DNA of 64,000 nt from JAJEDW01 sp963555775 (GCA_963555775.3 CAUVWY020000004.1:124001-188000); one strand, 5' to 3'. Numbered from the stretch's first letter, positions 27,160-37,323 are shown. Notes: generated by a model not told the origin, from the sequence alone. Numbers and translations are program-made.

Positions 27160-29403
27160 ATGCTCGTCGGAAAAACATGGATTGCGGGACTGTTCCGAAT
27201 CGCCGCCGTCCTGGTTGTGTCTTCAATTTCCGGACTGGCTCAGGTTGGGCCGAACGCGGACCCGTTCCAGGGACGCGACCTCATACCGCAGGAAGAATTC
27301 GACGCCGTCCGCGCCGTCCGCGTGGCCGAGGCCGTTCGGATCTCGGAGGCTATCACGCTGGACGGCCGGATGACGGAAGCCGTCTGGGCGTTGGCCGAGC
27401 CGGCGACGGACTTCATCCAGATCGGGCCCCGATCGGGCGCGCGGTCCTTCGAACGGACCGAAGTCCGGTTTCTTTACGACGACGACAACCTCTACATCGG
27501 GTTGTACATGTTCGATTCCGACCCGGAGAACCTGACGGTCAACGATCTTCGCGACGATTTCGGGTACCTGCAGAGCGACGCCGCCAGCATCATGATCGAC
27601 AGCCTTCACGACCAGCGTTCCGGGTTCGTGTTCGCGTTCAATCCGGCGGGCGCGCGCCGCGACTTGCAGGTTTCCAACGACAACCAGTCCAATTCCGACT
27701 GGGACGGCGTCTGGGACGTCGCGACGATGATCGACGACAGGGGCTGGGGCGCGGAAGTCGCGATTCCGTTCAAGACGCTTCGGTTCTCGAGCGACCGCGT
27801 TCAAGAGTGGGGGTTGCAGATCCAGCGGCGAATTCCGCGCCTGAACGAGGAGAGCGGTTGGGCGCCGGTGCCGGTCCGGTTCCGCGGTATCCGGATATCG
27901 GTTTCGGGAACGCTCGGCGGGTTGGAGGGCCTGAGCCCCGGAAGGAACGCCAAGGTCACACCGTTCGCCACGGCCGGACTCACCCAGGTTCGCGCCAACG
28001 ACGTGATGGAGACGACCCGGTCGCTCGGCCGGCTCGGCGACTACGACGGCGGCGTGGACGCCAAGTTGGGCCTGACCCCCTCGGTGACGCTGGACACGAC
28101 CTACCGGACCGACTTCGCGCAGGTCGAAGTCGACGAACAGCAGGTGAACCTCTCCCGCTTCAACCTGTTCTTTCCTGAAAAGCGGGAGTTCTTTCTGGAG
28201 AACGCGGGAACGTTCAACTTCGGACCGGGCGGCAACCTGTTGCCGTTTTTCAGTCGGCGCATCGGGCTCGGCGAAGACGGACGCCCGATTCCCATACTGG
28301 GCGGGGCGCGTGTCTCGGGGCAGGTCGACCGGTACGATGTCGGCTTCCTCGCGATGAAGACCGAGGAGGCGCAGTCGGGCGGGGGAGTGGTTCCCTCGAA
28401 CAACTACATCGTGGGTCGGTTGAAACGCAACTTGCTCGACACATCGTGGGTGGGCGGCCTGATCACGAGCCGGACCTCCGCGGTTGGGGGCGACTACAAC
28501 CGCGTTTACGGCGCCGACGCGCATTTCCGTTTCTACGACAGGCTCGAGTTCGACGCCTACCTGCTGGGCAGCGATACGCCGGGGCGCGCGGGGCGGAACC
28601 AGGCGCGCCGGTTCGAGACCGCGTGGCGTGACGACGAGCTGCGGATCACGGGCCAGTACAACGAGGTCCAGGAGAACTTCAATCCGGAAATCGGCTTCGT
28701 CCGCCGCGGCAACATGGCCGAGTACGCGGGCGAGTTTCTCTGGCTCCCCCTGCTCGACAACGACAGCGTGCGGAACCTGACTATCGGAGTCCGCGGCAAC
28801 TACATCGAAGGCAGCACGAGCGGCGCGATCGAGACCCGGGTCCACGAAGCCGAGGCCGGCGTCGTTTTCGAGAACTCGGCGTCGCTCGGCTTCGTGGTCG
28901 CGCGCACGTTCGACCGTCTGGGCGAGCCGACTCGGATTCGGGGCATCGCGATCCCTCCCGGCGATTACGAGTACCAGAGATATGCCGCCAGCGCCCAGAG
29001 CAACAACGCGCGGAGGCTCAGCGGACGCGTGCGCTACGAGTGGGGCGATTTCTGGAACGGCGGCATTCGGTCGCTCCGGGGAACGGTCACCCTGCGGCCC
29101 AACCAGCACGTCAACGTGGACCTCATCTACGACCGCAGCCGCGTCGAGCTTACCCGAAGGTCCTCGACCAGCGACTTGGCGGGCGTGCGCTTTCTCTACG
29201 CGTTCACGCCCCGAGCCTTCCTGAACGCGTTCTTCCAGTACAATAGCGCGATGGACGAGTTCAGCTCCAACATCCGGTTCAACCTGAAATACCGGCCGTT
29301 GAGCGACATCTACATCGTCTACAACGACCGGCGCGACACGCGGCGCGGCCTGCGCGTCGAGCGCGCGTTTATCGTCAAGGTCACGAACCTGATCAACTTC
29401 TAG
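27160..29403 (+). CDS. DUF5916 / CBM9-like outer-membrane protein
   Basis: A 747-residue exported protein. After a signal peptide (ending GLAQ), residues about 45-240 are a CBM9-like beta-sandwich (AITLDGRMTEAVWALAEP...FLYDDDNLYIGLYMFD). The rest is a predicted beta-barrel of the DUF5916 type (FFPEKREFFLENAGTFNFG) with alternating strands and a C-terminal Phe (TNLINF), the usual outer-membrane insertion signal. ATG 27160 is chosen because GGAAGG ends 6 nt before it; an ATG at 27154 abuts the same site. Such proteins are common in Bacteroidetes and Acidobacteria, and the ligand is unknown. Confidence 0.75.
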   Translation: MLVGKTWIAGLFRIAAVLVVSSISGLAQVGPNADPFQGRDLIPQEEFDAVRAVRVAEAVRISEAITLDGRMTEAVWALAEPATDFIQIGPRSGARSFERTEVRFLYDDDNLYIGLYMFDSDPENLTVNDLRDDFGYLQSDAASIMIDSLHDQRSGFVFAFNPAGARRDLQVSNDNQSNSDWDGVWDVATMIDDRGWGAEVAIPFKTLRFSSDRVQEWGLQIQRRIPRLNEESGWAPVPVRFRGIRISVSGTLGGLEGLSPGRNAKVTPFATAGLTQVRANDVMETTRSLGRLGDYDGGVDAKLGLTPSVTLDTTYRTDFAQVEVDEQQVNLSRFNLFFPEKREFFLENAGTFNFGPGGNLLPFFSRRIGLGEDGRPIPILGGARVSGQVDRYDVGFLAMKTEEAQSGGGVVPSNNYIVGRLKRNLLDTSWVGGLITSRTSAVGGDYNRVYGADAHFRFYDRLEFDAYLLGSDTPGRAGRNQARRFETAWRDDELRITGQYNEVQENFNPEIGFVRRGNMAEYAGEFLWLPLLDNDSVRNLTIGVRGNYIEGSTSGAIETRVHEAEAGVVFENSASLGFVVARTFDRLGEPTRIRGIAIPPGDYEYQRYAASAQSNNARRLSGRVRYEWGDFWNGGIRSLRGTVTLRPNQHVNVDLIYDRSRVELTRRSSTSDLAGVRFLYAFTPRAFLNAFFQYNSAMDEFSSNIRFNLKYRPLSDIYIVYNDRRDTRRGLRVERAFIVKVTNLINF

Positions 29404-29409
29404 TCGCCG

Positions 29410-30015
29410 TCACCGAAAATCGCGATCGTCACACGTCGGTACGACGTCGTAGCCGAAGTAGTAGTATGTCCGCCACAATCGTTCGCTTTCCAGCGGCGTT
29501 CCCGACCAGAGGGTCAGGTGCATTCCATCCGAGGATGTGCAAGTCCGCAGCCGGGCCTCCGGACGAGCGTCGTCGAGGTGCACGGTGACCTCTCCCGCAT
29601 CCGTTCGTCCAGTGGGAAGGTCGCCCGCGAAGACGATCCAGACGCGATCGTGGAATCCAGGAGTGTCCATGCGCAGCCAATAGAACGATCCTTCTTCCAA
29701 CAATTCCAACAACGACATCGCGAGCCAGTCGCATGCCGTTGCCGGAGGGTCGAAGGGCTGATGGGCATGGAGTGCTACGATGGAACGGCTATCGTCGGCT
29801 GTCGCCGGGCTTTCGATGACACCCCGCACCACTGGCTCAGACGCCACATAGAACGGGTCCGCAGCATCGAGGTCGACCACGGTCACAGGGGTGCCGGGCG
29901 ACAGCGTGGAATCCTGAAAAACCGCGCAGACCCTGTCAGCCCGCCCCACTCCAACACCAATCGGAATTGGGGCAGCGACCTGAATTGCGAGAACCACAGC
30001 GAGTGCCAGTGGCAT
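29410..30015 (-). CDS. Exported protein of unknown function
   Basis: A 201-residue protein that I do not recognise. The first 25 residues or so are hydrophobic and look like a signal peptide (LALAVVLAIQVAAPIPIGVG). Four cysteines lie at about 30, 94, 158 and 194, compatible with two disulphides in the periplasm. The rest is a mixed beta-rich domain with LLEEGSFYWLRMDTPG and DRVWIVFAGDLPTG. A GGGAGGG lies 5 nt before the ATG. It converges with the DUF5916 gene 6 bp away. Confidence 0.5.
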   Translation of the reverse strand: MPLALAVVLAIQVAAPIPIGVGVGRADRVCAVFQDSTLSPGTPVTVVDLDAADPFYVASEPVVRGVIESPATADDSRSIVALHAHQPFDPPATACDWLAMSLLELLEEGSFYWLRMDTPGFHDRVWIVFAGDLPTGRTDAGEVTVHLDDARPEARLRTCTSSDGMHLTLWSGTPLESERLWRTYYYFGYDVVPTCDDRDFR

Positions 30016-30227
30016 GGGGACCCTCCCTGAGGGTGGTCAGCGTCCGGGCCGGTGGGAGAGGGCCAGTTCCGCCTCCAACCGCAGCATACCGTAGTATGCC
30101 GTGGTCGGCGCCGTATTCCGCGCGGCGGCTGGCAACTGGGAAACTGCGTTTCCGGTCTGGTAGGATTCCAGGTTCACGCCGAAACTCGTGATCGTGTACG
30201 CGGTCATTCCAAACGAAGGAATCGACA

Positions 30228-30812
30228 ATGACTCCAGAAACGGCCGACGGACTGCGGAAGCGCCTCGATGCGCTGGCGGTCGAAGGCAGTGCGATCGGGT
30301 TCACGATGGGTTCGGATCCCGCGACGGGCCAACTGTTGCGGGCGCTTGCGGCGACCAAACCTGCCGGACGGTTTCTCGAGATCGGTACCGGCACCGGTAT
30401 CGCCACCGCGTGGCTCCTGGCTGGAATGACTGACGATTCCACGCTGGATTCGGTCGATGACGATGCCACGGTGCAAGCCGTCGCCCGCCGCCATCTGGAC
30501 AGTGACGCGCGCGTGACGTTCCACATGGCCGACGCTGCCGCATTCCTCGCGGATCCTCCACGGGGTCGATACGACCTGGTTTTTGCCGACACGTGGGCCG
30601 GCAAGTACTCTCATCTCGACCTTGCGCTGCGTCTGGTCGAACCTGGGGGAATCTACTTCATCGACGATCTGCTCCCGCAACCGGGTTGGCCGGATGGACA
30701 CGCCGAAAAAGTGCCGGTTCCGATCAACGAACTGGAGAAACAAATCGAGTTCCTGCCGGCGAGAATGGACTGCGCATCGGGCCTGATGATGTTGGTGCGA
30801 ATGCGGGGTTGA
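30228..30812 (+). CDS. O-methyltransferase-like SAM-dependent methyltransferase
   Basis: A 194-residue class I methyltransferase. LEIGTGTGIATAWLL (near residue 50) is motif I, and SVDDDATVQAVARRHL gives the acidic residue for SAM ribose binding. YDLVFADTWAGKYSHLDLAL with PGGIYFIDDLLP resembles catechol-type O-methyltransferases. No metal-binding triad is certain. No enzyme with an obvious substrate is adjacent, so the target is unknown. Confidence 0.7.
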   Translation: MTPETADGLRKRLDALAVEGSAIGFTMGSDPATGQLLRALAATKPAGRFLEIGTGTGIATAWLLAGMTDDSTLDSVDDDATVQAVARRHLDSDARVTFHMADAAAFLADPPRGRYDLVFADTWAGKYSHLDLALRLVEPGGIYFIDDLLPQPGWPDGHAEKVPVPINELEKQIEFLPARMDCASGLMMLVRMRG

Positions 30813-30893
30813 GCACCGAAACTCGATTCTCGGCGGCGGCCTCTTTCCGAAGCATCGCCGCTTTGCGGATCGAGATAGCTGAAATGTCGACCA

Positions 30894-31059
30894 CCCATGT
30901 TTACCAAGCCGATTTGAAAAGTGTCGATAGATCAGTCAGTTACGATGATTCAGAATCGCAAGTGGCACTACAAACGCGCACAGAAGCGGGATATGGTGGA
31001 GACCAGACGACGGTTTTTCGGGTCCCTCCGGGCACGGGGTGGATGCCCAAAGCGTCGTA
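30894..31059. repeat. 166-bp dispersed repeat, copy 2
   Basis: This is the second copy of the repeat at 26419-26585. Here it directly abuts the truncated IS1634-type transposase on its right side. The remaining intergenic DNA from 30813 to 31465 holds nothing else that I can support. Confidence 0.75.
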
Positions 31060-31305
31060 GTGTTGGGCTTCCTGCTCCAGGGCGGCCGAATCGTCCGGGA
31101 TGAGGGCATGTTGTTCGGCCGGCAGTTCCTCGATCCGGACGCACAACCGGGGCCAGTCCCACTGCGGGATGTCGAAGTGCCGTCCCAGGTTGAGCAGGGT
31201 GCGCTGGCGGACCTTGCCGCCGATGCGTTCGGAGCGGACGAGGCGATGGGAGAAGTAGTCTTGGCCGTTTTCGGTGCGGCGGGTTTGGGTGCGGCGAACG
31301 AACAT
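31057..31305 (-). pseudogene. IS1634-type transposase, N-terminal fragment
   Basis: From ATG 31305 about 83 residues read as the N-terminus of an IS1634/IS4-group transposase: MFVRRTQTRR, DYFSHRLVRSERIGGKVRQ, TLLNLGRHFDIP and IPDDSAALEQEAQHY. The frame then enters the 166-bp repeat and terminates. The DDE catalytic core is missing altogether, so this is a dead remnant. The family name is recalled from sequence pattern and was not checked by search. Confidence 0.65.
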
Positions 31306-31465
31306 GGGAACACGAAAACGGGGCGGCGCAAGCGAATTCAGATTCAATATAAAGATGATGGCACTACATTCGTCACCTCAACCAGGAATCAATAACTTAC
31401 GGGCGGTTTTCGGCCCAAAATGCCGAAAATCGCGCCCGATCAACGTGCAATTGGGTAAAGATGGG

Positions 31466-33922
31466 CTAAAACCGGCCCTGCCGGACCGAGATCGCGCGGC
31501 GTAACTGGTCGAGCAGATCCTCGGAACCCATGAACAGATCCTCGGGAAATTCGAGGCCCCCCTGGACCATGTTGTCGAAGATCGACTCCGCCTGGTACAG
31601 ATTCAGACCCATTCCCGCCAGATACTGGAGACGGAGATTGCGATCGATGTTGATCGTCGCACCGTCCAGCCATTCGCTGAGATCCGAAGTCTGGCCGGCG
31701 AACGTTCCCAGAAGGTCGATTGCCGAAAAGAAATTGACTTCGGCCAGGGACTGCCGAACCTGCGCATAGTCATCGCTTCGGTAACGGTCGTAAACCAGGT
31801 CGACATCGATTAGATCGTCATCCGCCATTCCCAACAGCACCACGTCGTATCCGACGCCGGACACGGTGTTCGCGAAGACGGCGCCATTGGGAAAGACATT
31901 GAGAAACGTGCCCACCTCGCTCCGGACGGCGTCTTCGGTGCTCTCGTAAAGCTGCACGAAGACCGTCACCACTCCACCCGGATTGAGGCGCGATTTCACC
32001 AGCGTCCAGAACTCCTGGGTATAGAGCGCGGCGGCGCCCTTGACCCACGGGTCGAGGGGATCCGACGTGATGCCGTCGAACGTTTGATCCGTCGTCTGCA
32101 GAAAGTGCCGTCCGTCGTCGATCAGAATCGTTACCTTCTCGTTCTCGACGACGCCGAAGTTGAATTCGTCGAAGTATTCCGAAACCACCTCGGGTACCAG
32201 GGGCTCGATTTCGGCAATGGTGACGTTGCCGGCCCGCGGGTCGATGCTGACGGCCCCCGCGGTGACTCCCGCGCCGAGTCCGATGACGAGGAAATCCTCC
32301 TGTTCCCGGGGCAGGAGCGTGGTGAGGTGTCCGAGCATCCGCTGCAGGCGCATGTCCTGCGGATAGCTCGACGCCTGGACCTTGCCGGCATTGTGATAAT
32401 TGAGAATGCCGTTGGCCTCCTCGGTGACGGCCACCGAAGCCGTCAGGCCCTCTCCCATGTAGATCACGTTCGCGTCGATTCCGCGAACCGGCAGAAAACG
32501 TCCGTAGGCGACCACTTCTCCCGGTATTTGAGGGATGATCGACGCGAGCAACACCGCGCCCACCATGGCCACCGCGGTCGTGACCGCGGCCGCGGTGCCG
32601 AACTTTTCCCTGGCTGCCGCGCCGAGCGGCGCAAACATCAGCAACCCCGCCACAGCCGACACGACGATCAAGATTTGCTGCGCCGCCTGACTTCCGATCC
32701 ACGCGACAACGATCAGGCTCGCGCCCAGGGATCCCACGATCGCTCCAACGGTGTTCGCCGCGTAGAGACCGCCTACCAGCCGTCCCGGGTCCTGACCTTC
32801 CTTCGCCGCCGCCGCCAGGGCCAGTGGAAAGCTCGCGCCCCAGAGCACGGCGGCTGGCAGCATGGCCCAGAGGCTTCGCGCCAGATCCATCTGCAAGCGA
32901 ATCCAGGGAGACGACTCCAACGTGACGTCCACCGGCCAGTAAGGCAGTGTCTGGGTCACGTGGTAGGCGGCCCAGGCCATGGCGGCGCAGAGCAGGATCT
33001 GGCAATATCCCAGCGCCGTTCGCGGCGAGGTCAGATGCCGGGCGATCGCCGAACCCGAAGTGCTGCCGATGCCGAGCCCCAGCAGGAATACCGACAGGAT
33101 CAGTGCGAAACCATAGACCGTCGCACCCACGACGAGCGATAGATGACGTGTCCACAGGACTTCGGCCGCGAGGGCCGTCATTCCCGAAATGCCAATGGTT
33201 GCGTACACGGGCCAAGCCGCGAATTCATGTGGTTCGGCCGGGTGCTCTTCGGCGGTTTCCGCGGCCCCCTCGTAACGGGTCCTGGAACTAACGATCAGGG
33301 CGGTCGCCGCCACGGCCGCGTTGATCGCAACCGCGGCAAACGTCGCGACGACGACGTCGTACTCGCGCAGCAGGTAGAAGCCGGCCAGCACCGTACCCAG
33401 AACGGCGCCGCCGATATTGCCGCCATAAAAGAAGCCCAGCCAGGCCACGCCGCGCGGCGTGGTTTCCACCCACCGGGCAATCGCCGGCAGCGTCGCACCC
33501 ATCAGGAGCGTCGGGGGAAGCAGACAGATGGCCGCCACAATGCCGCGAACCAGAATGCCTCCGAAGCCGTAACCCGCCCATCCCGTATAGACGTTACCCA
33601 CGAGAGGCATGCCGTAAAGGACCAGGATACCGATGAACCCGATCCCCAGTTCGAGCACGGCATAAACCGCCAGGGGATGATGACGCCGCGAAATCAGGCG
33701 GGGCAGCAGCAGACTTCCCAGACACATTCCGCCCATGAAGGTCCCCAGAAGAACTCCCAGAGAAACCGACGAGGCGCCGATGACCAGACCCAGTAGTTGG
33801 AACCAGACGACCTCGTAGATCAGGGCCGCACAGCCGCTACCGACAAACAGCACCACCAACAGCGGAAACATCCGGCCGCTGAGGGGCGGGGCCGCACCAT
33901 TCTCGACGTTCGCAACATTCAT
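31466..33922 (-). CDS. Membrane transporter-like protein fused to a spermidine-synthase-like domain
   Basis: An 818-residue fusion. The first 470 residues or so carry about 12-14 hydrophobic segments (FVGSGCAALIYEVVWFQLLGL is a common opening of this group). The following 230 residues form a spermidine-synthase-type Rossmann domain: EDFLVIGLGAGVTAGAV, ITIAEIEPLV-like VTIAEIEPLVPEV, IDDGRHFL and DGITSDPLDPW. The group is widespread but uncharacterised, and polyamine substrates are not proven. ATG 33922 has TGGAG 6 nt upstream; a GTG at 33934 is less likely. It is a single gene between repeat block C and IS debris. Confidence 0.75.
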   Translation of the reverse strand: MNVANVENGAAPPLSGRMFPLLVVLFVGSGCAALIYEVVWFQLLGLVIGASSVSLGVLLGTFMGGMCLGSLLLPRLISRRHHPLAVYAVLELGIGFIGILVLYGMPLVGNVYTGWAGYGFGGILVRGIVAAICLLPPTLLMGATLPAIARWVETTPRGVAWLGFFYGGNIGGAVLGTVLAGFYLLREYDVVVATFAAVAINAAVAATALIVSSRTRYEGAAETAEEHPAEPHEFAAWPVYATIGISGMTALAAEVLWTRHLSLVVGATVYGFALILSVFLLGLGIGSTSGSAIARHLTSPRTALGYCQILLCAAMAWAAYHVTQTLPYWPVDVTLESSPWIRLQMDLARSLWAMLPAAVLWGASFPLALAAAAKEGQDPGRLVGGLYAANTVGAIVGSLGASLIVVAWIGSQAAQQILIVVSAVAGLLMFAPLGAAAREKFGTAAAVTTAVAMVGAVLLASIIPQIPGEVVAYGRFLPVRGIDANVIYMGEGLTASVAVTEEANGILNYHNAGKVQASSYPQDMRLQRMLGHLTTLLPREQEDFLVIGLGAGVTAGAVSIDPRAGNVTIAEIEPLVPEVVSEYFDEFNFGVVENEKVTILIDDGRHFLQTTDQTFDGITSDPLDPWVKGAAALYTQEFWTLVKSRLNPGGVVTVFVQLYESTEDAVRSEVGTFLNVFPNGAVFANTVSGVGYDVVLLGMADDDLIDVDLVYDRYRSDDYAQVRQSLAEVNFFSAIDLLGTFAGQTSDLSEWLDGATINIDRNLRLQYLAGMGLNLYQAESIFDNMVQGGLEFPEDLFMGSEDLLDQLRRAISVRQGRF

Positions 33923-33980
33923 GAACGACTCCACTTTCCGTCAATCGGAAAAACGCCATTAATCCTATCAACAACAAGCC

Positions 33981-34480
33981 CGCCTTTCTCACGAGTTTTC
34001 GTCGCGAACAGTCGGAGACGCCGTCAGTGCCACGGCGCAAGTCCTTGCGCCGGGCGCGTAGCGGCGTGTTCCTCACGCCGGATCAAGCGCGGGGCCTGAA
34101 GGTTTCTGATTGAAGTGGAAGATGGTGCGGACGATGTGGGGGTGGCACGAGGGAGGAAGAGCGGGCATCTTGCCCGCAAAGGTCAGTCTCCATCCTGAAT
34201 ATTGAGCCCGTGGGAACGCGAACCTGCTCCTGTCGCGCATTACTGAGGGGAAGAAGAGCGGGCGTGGCGCGTATCCACGCGCCAGAGAAGAGATGCCCCG
34301 CGTTCAACGGCGCGTTCTCAGGCGCTTTCCTGGCGCCGGTCGCGCCGGACGCGTAGCGGCGTGTTCCTCACGCCGGATCAAGCTCGGGCTCTGAAGGTTT
34401 CTGATTGAACTGGAGGTAAGTGCGGACGATGGGTGGGAGGGCCGACCTGAAGGTTTCTGATTGAACTGGTTTGCCTTGAT
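33981..34480. repeat. Dispersed intergenic repeat block C
   Basis: The 570 bp between the membrane protein and gcvPB contain no gene. The segment 33981-34050 (CCTTTCTCACGAGTTTTCGTCGCG...) recurs at 52277-52347. A GCGGGCATCTTGCCCGC palindrome lies at about 34161. The GAAGGTTTCTGATTGAA module occurs three times, near 34098, 34393 and 34453, followed by variants of GGTGCGGACGATGTGGG. Confidence 0.75.
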
Positions 34481-34495
34481 TTCCCCGAGTTGATT

Positions 34496-35980
34496 TCACC
34501 ACGTCCAGCGGAGGACGGGGTGCCGCGCGGCCGATGTTTCGTCCACCCGCCCGATGCGGGTCGAGTGCGGCGAAGATCGGACCATATCCGGGTCCGTCGC
34601 GCATTCGGCGGCGATTTGCAGCATGGCCCGAATGAACGCATCGAGTTCTTCGCGGCTCTCGGTTTCGGTCGGTTCGATCATGATGCCGCCGCTGACGATC
34701 AACGGAAAGGCGACCGTGGGCGGATGAAACCCGTAATCCATGAGGCGCTTGGCAATATCCCCGACCCGGACGCCGTTGGCGGCCTGTTTGCGGTCCGAAA
34801 ACACGACCTCGTGCAGCGTCGGAGTCCGGTATGGAAGTTCGTATTCGCCTTCAAGCCGGCTGCGGATGTAGTTTGCGTTCAGCACCGCGACTTCGGAGGC
34901 TTCGCGCAAACCCGCCGCGCCCATGGCCAGAATGTAGGCCAGAGCCCGGCAGTGCATCCCGAATTGACCATGATAGGCCTTGACGCGCCCGATGGATTGA
35001 GGCCGGTTGCCGTCGGTGTAGTAGCTGCCGTCCGGCGCCCGCTCCACCAGGGGCGCGGGAAGAAAGGGTTCCAGGATGTCCCGAACCGCAACCGGTCCGC
35101 TTCCGGGTCCACCGCCGCCATGCGGCGTGCTGAACGTCTTGTGGAGATTCAGGTGGAGCACATCGACGCCAAAATCTCCAGGCCGGGCGACGCCCATCAT
35201 GGCATTCATATTGGCCCCGTCCATGTAGACGAGGGCTCCATGGGCGTGCATCGATTCGGCAATCGAAGCGATCTCGTGTTCAAAGATGCCCAACGTGTTC
35301 GGGTTGGTGATCATGATTCCGGCGACGTCTTCGTTCACGCTCCGCCGTACCGCATCCAGGTCGAGCGTCCCGCTGGAGGTCGACGGGATATTGACCGTTC
35401 GATATCCTGAAATGACGGTACTGGCGGGGTTTGTGCCATGCGCCGAATCCGGGACAAGAATGAACTTTCGGGGCCGTCCCCGGGACTCGTGCCAGGCGCG
35501 GATCATCAGCAGTCCGGTAAGTTCCCCGTGGGCGCCCGCGGCGGGTTGCAACGTCACCCGCTTCATTCCCGTGATTTCGGCCAGCAGGTCTTCCAGCAGT
35601 TTCTGGACGGCCAACGCGCCCTGGACCAGTTCCTCGGGCAGGTAGGGATGAATGTTTGCGAAACCGGGGAGCCGGGCGATTCGTTCGTTGACCTTGGGGT
35701 TGTACTTCATGGTGCACGAACCCAGGGGGTAGAGACCGAGATCGATGTGGTAGTTCCAGGTCGACAGACGCGTGAAGTGGCGCACGACTTCCGATTCCGC
35801 GAGTTCGGGCATGCCTTCCACCGAATCGCGGGTCAGTTCCGGATCGATGAGTTCGGAGAGCGGCGCCCGGTCAAAATCTTCTACCGGCGTCTCGTAACCG
35901 CGTCTGCCCGGAGAACCCGATTCGAACAACAGGCGTTCGTTCAGGCTGAGGTGCCGGCCGGATCGTTCGTTTTCCGTCAT
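34496..35980 (-). CDS. gcvPB: Glycine dehydrogenase (decarboxylating) subunit 2
   Basis: The 494-residue beta subunit of the P-protein of the glycine cleavage system. It carries the PLP lysine (Lys281, in LHKTFSTPHGGGG) and the conserved PLGSCTMKYNPK and DSAHGTNPAS segments. Paired with GcvPA it decarboxylates glycine and loads the aminomethyl group on GcvH. ATG 35980 overlaps the gcvPA stop by 4 bp (ATGA); sequence further upstream in this frame is only a shadow of gcvPA. It is the last gene of the gcvT-gcvH-gcvPA-gcvPB operon. Confidence 0.95.
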   Translation of the reverse strand: MTENERSGRHLSLNERLLFESGSPGRRGYETPVEDFDRAPLSELIDPELTRDSVEGMPELAESEVVRHFTRLSTWNYHIDLGLYPLGSCTMKYNPKVNERIARLPGFANIHPYLPEELVQGALAVQKLLEDLLAEITGMKRVTLQPAAGAHGELTGLLMIRAWHESRGRPRKFILVPDSAHGTNPASTVISGYRTVNIPSTSSGTLDLDAVRRSVNEDVAGIMITNPNTLGIFEHEIASIAESMHAHGALVYMDGANMNAMMGVARPGDFGVDVLHLNLHKTFSTPHGGGGPGSGPVAVRDILEPFLPAPLVERAPDGSYYTDGNRPQSIGRVKAYHGQFGMHCRALAYILAMGAAGLREASEVAVLNANYIRSRLEGEYELPYRTPTLHEVVFSDRKQAANGVRVGDIAKRLMDYGFHPPTVAFPLIVSGGIMIEPTETESREELDAFIRAMLQIAAECATDPDMVRSSPHSTRIGRVDETSAARHPVLRWTW

Positions 35981-37323
35981 GCCGCCATACCGCGAACGAG
36001 CCGGTCGATGTGTTCGATCGAGTGAGTTTCGGTGACGCACACCAGAAGCGTCCCATCGAGTTCGGGATAAAATCGTCCGAGTGGAACTCCCGGAACGATA
36101 CCGTCGGAAAGCGAGGCTTTCCATACCTTGTCGAAGTTGGATACGCGGACTACGAATTCGTTGAATCGGGAACCGTTGAACAGGATCTCGTGAGACGTCT
36201 CTTCCGAGATACGCCGCCGCGCATACGCCGCCCTCTGGACATTGTCCACGGCGATTTCGCGCAAACCAACCGGACCCAGCGCGGCCAGATAGATCGTCGA
36301 CATCAGCGCGCACAACGATTGGTTCGTGCAGATGTTCGAAGTCGCTTTCGCGCGCCGGATGTGCTGTTCGCGGGTCGCCAGCGTCAGCACGAAGGCCCGT
36401 TTGCCGGCGCCGTCATAGCCCATGCCCACGAGTCGTCCGGGCAACTGGCGCACATAATCCTTCCGCGACGCGACGAAGCCCACGTGCGGTCCTCCAAAAC
36501 TCATGTGAACGCCGAAAGACTGGAGTTCGCCCACAACGATATCCGCCTGCCGGTTCGCCGAATCGCCGGCGCCGGGCCCCTTGAGTACCCCGAGCGAAGC
36601 CGCTTCGGCAATGTTGACGATGGCCAGCGCGCCGCATCCATGGGCAAGCTCCGCCAGCTGGCCGGTGTCTTCGATCGTTCCGAAGAAATTGGGAGACTGG
36701 ATCGCAACCGCGCCGACGTCGTCGCCGAGGCGCGATGCGAGACTCGCTTCATCGATCCTGCCGTTTTCCAGATAACCGAAGAGTTCGATTTCAAGGCCGA
36801 GCCGTTTGGAACAGGTTTCAAGAACGGCTCGATATTCGGGGTGGACGGCACGGGAGATCAAAAAGCGCCGGCGCTGGGAGATCCGATGCGCCATCAGAAT
36901 TCCCTCGCACAGGGCCGTACTGCCGTCGTATAGAGATGCGTTGGCCACGTCCATGCCGGTCAACTGCGCCATGTAGGTCTGGAACTCGAAGATGGCCTGA
37001 AGGGTCCCCTGGGCCACTTCGGGTTGATAGGGGGTGTACGCGGTATAGAAATCGGATCGGGAGATCAGGTCATCGACGATTGTCGGAATGCGATGGGGAT
37101 AAACGCCGGCGCCCAGAAACGAGAGTGCGTGGGCACGGTTGAGCTGGGCCCACTCCTCGAAGACTTCGATCAACTCGGCTTCGCTGTGGGCGGGGGGCAG
37201 ATCGAGCAGCCGGTTCAACCGCAGTCCCTTGGGAATGGACGAGAAGAGATCCTCGATGGATTCGAGCCCGATTTCGGCAAGCATCGCTTTTCGGTCCTCG
37301 GGCGACGATGGAATGTAGCGCAT
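35977..37323 (-). CDS. gcvPA: Glycine dehydrogenase (decarboxylating) subunit 1
   Basis: The 448-residue alpha subunit of a two-gene P-protein. MRYIPSSPEDRKAMLAEIG, FLGAGVYPHRIP, YTPYQPEVAQGTLQAIFEFQ and MANASLYDGSTA-like VANASLYDG are typical. The split PA/PB form is found in Firmicutes, Acidobacteria, Thermotoga and archaea, whereas most Proteobacteria use a single fused P-protein. It starts 136 bp after gcvH and overlaps gcvPB by 4 bp. Confidence 0.95.
   Translation of the reverse strand: MRYIPSSPEDRKAMLAEIGLESIEDLFSSIPKGLRLNRLLDLPPAHSEAELIEVFEEWAQLNRAHALSFLGAGVYPHRIPTIVDDLISRSDFYTAYTPYQPEVAQGTLQAIFEFQTYMAQLTGMDVANASLYDGSTALCEGILMAHRISQRRRFLISRAVHPEYRAVLETCSKRLGLEIELFGYLENGRIDEASLASRLGDDVGAVAIQSPNFFGTIEDTGQLAELAHGCGALAIVNIAEAASLGVLKGPGAGDSANRQADIVVGELQSFGVHMSFGGPHVGFVASRKDYVRQLPGRLVGMGYDGAGKRAFVLTLATREQHIRRAKATSNICTNQSLCALMSTIYLAALGPVGLREIAVDNVQRAAYARRRISEETSHEILFNGSRFNEFVVRVSNFDKVWKASLSDGIVPGVPLGRFYPELDGTLLVCVTETHSIEHIDRLVRGMAA

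Noticed and set aside
27223..29109. 628-codon open frame antisense to the DUF5916 gene
   Set aside because: It is an Arg- and Pro-rich shadow produced by high GC at third positions; the plus-strand protein has clear family motifs. The same applies to long antisense frames at 970-2538, 47510-48637 and 50563-52212.
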